A stretch of DNA of 25,957 bases, taken from assembly GCA_023399355.1 (NCBI GenBank), contig JAEWQC010000241.1:1-25957 (forward strand), given 5' to 3'. The position numbers and the translations under genes are program-made. Positions 23,495 to 25,957 of this stretch are shown here, in pieces. The notes beneath the pieces are model-generated. The model had not been told where the DNA came from, did no database searches, and saw only the letters and a list, made by a program, of their open reading frames with translations. How positions within the stretch are numbered: the first letter of the stretch is position 1; every line of letters starts with the position of its first letter. The DNA is from Bacillota bacterium (GTDB taxonomy: Bacteria; Bacillota; Clostridia; Acetivibrionales; DTU013).

Positions 23495-24553
23495 TTACGG
23501 ATATGTTACTACACCCTCAACTGTCCAAATTTGAACTTTGCCAGGAATACTAAATGTCCCCAATGTACGGCTAAGTGCCGTATTTGCCATGGCCTTGGTT
23601 AATCCTACATTTTCACCATTGATAACAACAGTTTCAGCTTCCCCAGAAAGCCAAGTAAACCTACTTTTGTACGTTGAAATTTGATTAAAGGCTTCAATTA
23701 TTCCTTGTTTAACTGCATCTGTTATAGCATCTGCACTTGCTGTTGTCGTAATAGTTTTGGCTTCTGTAATACCTACACTCTGGCTGATGAAGAAATCCGC
23801 CACTTTTACGCCTTGAGTTTGTGCAATTTTCTCTACATCCATCCCCTGCTGGAGAAATCTATCGGCTATGGTAAGTTCTGAGCTATCCATTTCTAGTATA
23901 GCGCCAGAAAGCCTTCCAGTCCATTTCTCAGGGAATATGGTTCTTGCCCTTGCAGCTTGTAATAGTTTATTAGTTATATTTTCAGCAAAATTGTAACTTC
24001 TTATTATTTGCTCAGCCCTATATATATCGTCAAGTAGATTTAAAGCTGCAACTGAACCTGTCTCCAGAGCTTCTATTACTTCAGGTATACTTTTACCTAA
24101 GCTTTTAGCTAGAACCTCTGCTATTGCTAATCTATTTGCTGTTTGCAATGAAGCTGATAGAATAAGGAATTCGCTAAATGCATATATTTCAGGCCCCAAA
24201 GCAATAGTAGCAAAGTTAATCGCATTCAGTAGTTCCATGTTTTCTTGAGTAAATACATGTTGATTCATCCATTGTTCAAAATCACTCAACTTTCGGTTGC
24301 AATCAACATAAATTAGCTGTCCATCATCTGGAGTAGATATTCTATATTCCTTATTGCTATATCCCATATCTTGCATGAATTGATCAATAGGATAATAATA
24401 ACTGTTATTATACTGCATTAATGATGATAAACCATACGTATGAGTATAATGTTGTGCTTCACCATAATGATAACAATCAACATACATACCTGCATCATCT
24501 GGCCTTCCTTGGTAAGTGCACGCTCCTCCTCCACTTGATAACCCCGTCATCAT
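23495..24553 (-). CDS. N-terminally truncated toxin-like protein with putative PD-(D/E)XK nuclease end
   Basis: A 352-residue protein when read from the ATG at 24553, but the frame is open back to about 24709, and the upstream codons (GTPTTTKPTIVIGNTVID) look like part of the same protein; no ribosome site supports 24553, so the gene seems to have lost its true start. Residues 1-90 are rich in Tyr and Asp and vaguely recall a copper-amine-oxidase-like stalk domain. A helical middle (105-205) follows. At the C-terminus VADFFISQSVGITEAKT (251-267) gives Asp253-x10-Glu264-Ala-Lys266, the spacing of PD-(D/E)XK nucleases, followed by an amphipathic helix (275-292) as in CdiA-type toxin ends. Family assignment is inference from motif and context. 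Confidence 0.55.
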   Translation of the reverse strand: MMTGLSSGGGACTYQGRPDDAGMYVDCYHYGEAQHYTHTYGLSSLMQYNNSYYYPIDQFMQDMGYSNKEYRISTPDDGQLIYVDCNRKLSDFEQWMNQHVFTQENMELLNAINFATIALGPEIYAFSEFLILSASLQTANRLAIAEVLAKSLGKSIPEVIEALETGSVAALNLLDDIYRAEQIIRSYNFAENITNKLLQAARARTIFPEKWTGRLSGAILEMDSSELTIADRFLQQGMDVEKIAQTQGVKVADFFISQSVGITEAKTITTTASADAITDAVKQGIIEAFNQISTYKSRFTWLSGEAETVVINGENVGLTKAMANTALSRTLGTFSIPGKVQIWTVEGVVTYP

Positions 24554-24644
24554 ATCGTATATGTTAACCCATTCATTTCCACTTCTATCAATATAGATAT
24601 GATTGCTGTCAATAACAGTATTTCCTATTACTATTGTTGGTTTT

Positions 24645-24700
24645 GTTGTAGTTGGCGTACCCGTCCCCTGACACCTGATCCTTACGCACTTGTCAATGAC
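24645..24700. other. Junction between the toxin-like gene and the IS110 element
   Basis: The toxin-like reading frame becomes implausible here and ends at TAA 24710-24712. On the minus strand the segment contains AAGGATCAGGTGTCAGGGGA, which I recall as similar to short repeats scattered in many Firmicutes (from memory, not verified). Probable right end of the inserted DNA. Confidence 0.35.
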
Positions 24701-24718
24701 CGCTTGGGTTTATCACTC

Positions 24719-24760
24719 TTAAAAAACAAAGCTCTATACAACTTCCTTCATGGAAGCTTT
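24719..24760 (-). terminator. Possible terminator after the IS110 transposase
   Basis: Minus strand: AAAGCT...AGCTTT encloses CTTCC-ATGAA-GGAAG, and the stem is followed by GTTTTTT. About 60 bp after the transposase stop codon. Confidence 0.5.
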
Positions 24761-24818
24761 TTGAGAACCACATTACCAACTACATTTTACCATATAGTAC
24801 AAAATAACAATACTGAAA

Positions 24819-25957
24819 TTAGTCCTTACCTTCTTCAAATGGTCTATATTCAGTCCGGTTCTTCATCATGCCATAGATGATCCTGACCGCCCGGCGCATC
24901 ACGCAGACCATGGCCTGGGGCTTGTTCTTGCCTTCCTTCTGCTTGCGGAGGAAATACTCGTAAAACACCGGATGCCTCGGCTTGCCGCTTGCCGACACCT
25001 GGACAAGCTGCACCGCCAGGAAATAGAATATCCCGTGCAGCACCCGGTTGCCCTGCTTGCTGCTCTCTTCCTTGCCTTTGCCTGCGGAACTGAACAGCAC
25101 CGGAGCAATCCCGGCGAACCTTGCCAGCTTGTCGGGGTTCGGGAACCGGTCGATGTCTCCGATCTCGGAAATCAGGTGGCTTGCAGTGTTCAAGTCGATC
25201 CCCGGCATGGTGTGGAGCTTGTACCCTGTAACAGGAACAAGCTTTTCCAGTTCGCCGTCAACCTCTTTGATCTCTTCTTTCTTGAACTGTATCTCCTTCA
25301 CAATGCTTTTGATGATAAAGTCTCTTTCAGTCTGATAGTCTCTCTTGGTGCTGCCGTCGCTTTCCACCAGTGCAAGGATATCCTGTGCCTTCCTTATGGA
25401 GCAGGAATTGCGGCTTGCAGCCTTCAAATCCTCCGCCAGACTTTCCGCTGTCATGCCTGCAAGGCATTCGGGCGAGGGATAGCTCCCCCAGAAGTGCAAT
25501 GCGGTCTTTCCGTCCACATCGCAAAAAAAGCTGCGATAACTGGGGTAGTTGTACATCAACTGGCTGTGCAGCTGGTTTTGCAGTGCCGCCATGCATTTGA
25601 CGATAGCATCCCTGCGCTTCACCATCTGCCGGATGGTCCAGTAGATGTCCTGGTGCTTTGCATCGGGCAGGGTGTCGATCATGTCGCGCAAAACCCTGGC
25701 AATGCAGTAGCCGTCATAGGAATCATCCTTGTACACGGTAGGCGCGCTGAGCCTTACCGCGCTGGTATAGGCGGGGTTGATGTGCTTGACCGTGTGCTTG
25801 TGGCCTGTAAGGTATACGGCAAGGTTCCTACCGAAGCCTCTTGTATCCTCAAGGCCGAATACCACCTCCAGTTCACCGGCGATGGCTTTGATATCCTTCA
25901 CGAACTTGTCGAACCTTCCGGGGCGGTTTTCAAAGGTGACCTCCCCAAGCTTTTTCA
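24819..25957 (-). CDS. IS110-family transposase (5' end beyond the window)
   Basis: At least 378 codons; the frame runs off the window, so the start and the first catalytic Asp are missing. The N-terminal RuvC-like DEDD domain shows FGLEDT (the Glu) and KDDSYDGYCIARVL (paired Asp). The C-terminal domain has the family signature TMPGIDLNTASHLISEIGDI, FANPDKL-like FPNPDKLARFAGIAP and SSAGKGKEESSKQGNRVLHG, which holds the nucleophilic Ser region. IS110 enzymes are guided by a bridge RNA from a non-coding end of the element and leave no simple inverted repeats. The higher GC content than the neighbouring toxin-like gene points to a separate origin. A GTG within the frame at 25901 is not a likely start, since homologous sequence continues upstream of it. 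Confidence 0.92.
   Translation of the reverse strand, partial: KKLGEVTFENRPGRFDKFVKDIKAIAGELEVVFGLEDTRGFGRNLAVYLTGHKHTVKHINPAYTSAVRLSAPTVYKDDSYDGYCIARVLRDMIDTLPDAKHQDIYWTIRQMVKRRDAIVKCMAALQNQLHSQLMYNYPSYRSFFCDVDGKTALHFWGSYPSPECLAGMTAESLAEDLKAASRNSCSIRKAQDILALVESDGSTKRDYQTERDFIIKSIVKEIQFKKEEIKEVDGELEKLVPVTGYKLHTMPGIDLNTASHLISEIGDIDRFPNPDKLARFAGIAPVLFSSAGKGKEESSKQGNRVLHGIFYFLAVQLVQVSASGKPRHPVFYEYFLRKQKEGKNKPQAMVCVMRRAVRIIYGMMKNRTEYRPFEEGKD

Larger units (their letters stand above)
24660..25957 (-). mobile_element. IS110-family insertion sequence, partial
   Basis: The transposase and about 160 bp of downstream non-coding DNA are in the window; the other end is outside. The inner boundary is placed near 24660 because the truncated toxin-like frame loses coding character there. 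The boundary is approximate. Confidence 0.55.

Noticed and set aside
1..25957. CRISPR array, tRNA or rRNA genes
   Set aside because: No regularly spaced repeats with unique spacers and no tRNA or rRNA signatures were seen by eye on either strand.

Overview
The window looks like chromosome of a spore-forming clostridial Firmicute of moderate GC content. The evidence is a germination protease gene (gpr), Firmicute-style ribosome sites (AGGAGG) and promoters (TTGACA-17-TATAAT), a c-di-AMP riboswitch in front of an NlpC/P60 hydrolase, a CsaB-type pyruvyl transferase, a Na+-pump decarboxylase beta subunit, and the order comEC-holA-rpsT-gpr. I cannot name the species from sequence alone.

Layout. 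1-3620: a degenerate 23-bp tandem repeat, a long-chain acyl-CoA ligase, then a compact DEAD-box RNA helicase with a long leader. 3671-5684: a YtrA-type GntR repressor with an ABC ATPase and a permease, a self-contained regulated export operon closed by a hairpin shared with the convergent operon. 5686-7590 (minus): a LacI-type repressor preceded by a stand-alone E2-like acyltransferase that lacks the usual catalytic His. 7590-8079: a small graveyard holding the 3' end of an AraC-type regulator gene and the 5' end of a rhamnulokinase-like gene. 8080-9387: a GH1 beta-glycosidase. 9435-13932 (minus): oadB, a very short oadG, a truncated glycosyltransferase, and a glycosyltransferase-CsaB fusion. 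14272-15584: DUF72 protein and GNAT acetyltransferase. 15651-16942: promoter, c-di-AMP riboswitch and secreted SH3b-SH3b-NlpC/P60 hydrolase. 17394-22380: core block comEC, holA, rpsT (minus, TTG start) and gpr.

After gpr the conserved order stops and accessory DNA begins. 22381-23106 is a GC-rich, gene-less block with several nested hairpins and degenerate repeats; its 5' part resembles the start of a group II intron, but no domain V or reverse transcriptase was found. 23242-24660 is AT-rich and carries, on the minus strand, a protein with a putative PD-(D/E)XK nuclease-like C-terminus followed 13 bp later by a small zinc-ribbon protein, in the manner of a polymorphic toxin and its immunity gene. 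The toxin-like gene has lost its N-terminus next to an IS110-family transposase that runs off the window end.

How the genes work together: envelope functions recur (pyruvylated cell-wall polymer synthesis, c-di-AMP-controlled peptidoglycan hydrolase, ABC export). Sugar use is represented by the GH1 enzyme, the LacI repressor and sugar-gene relics. The least understood parts are 22381-24660 and the E2-like/LacI pair.
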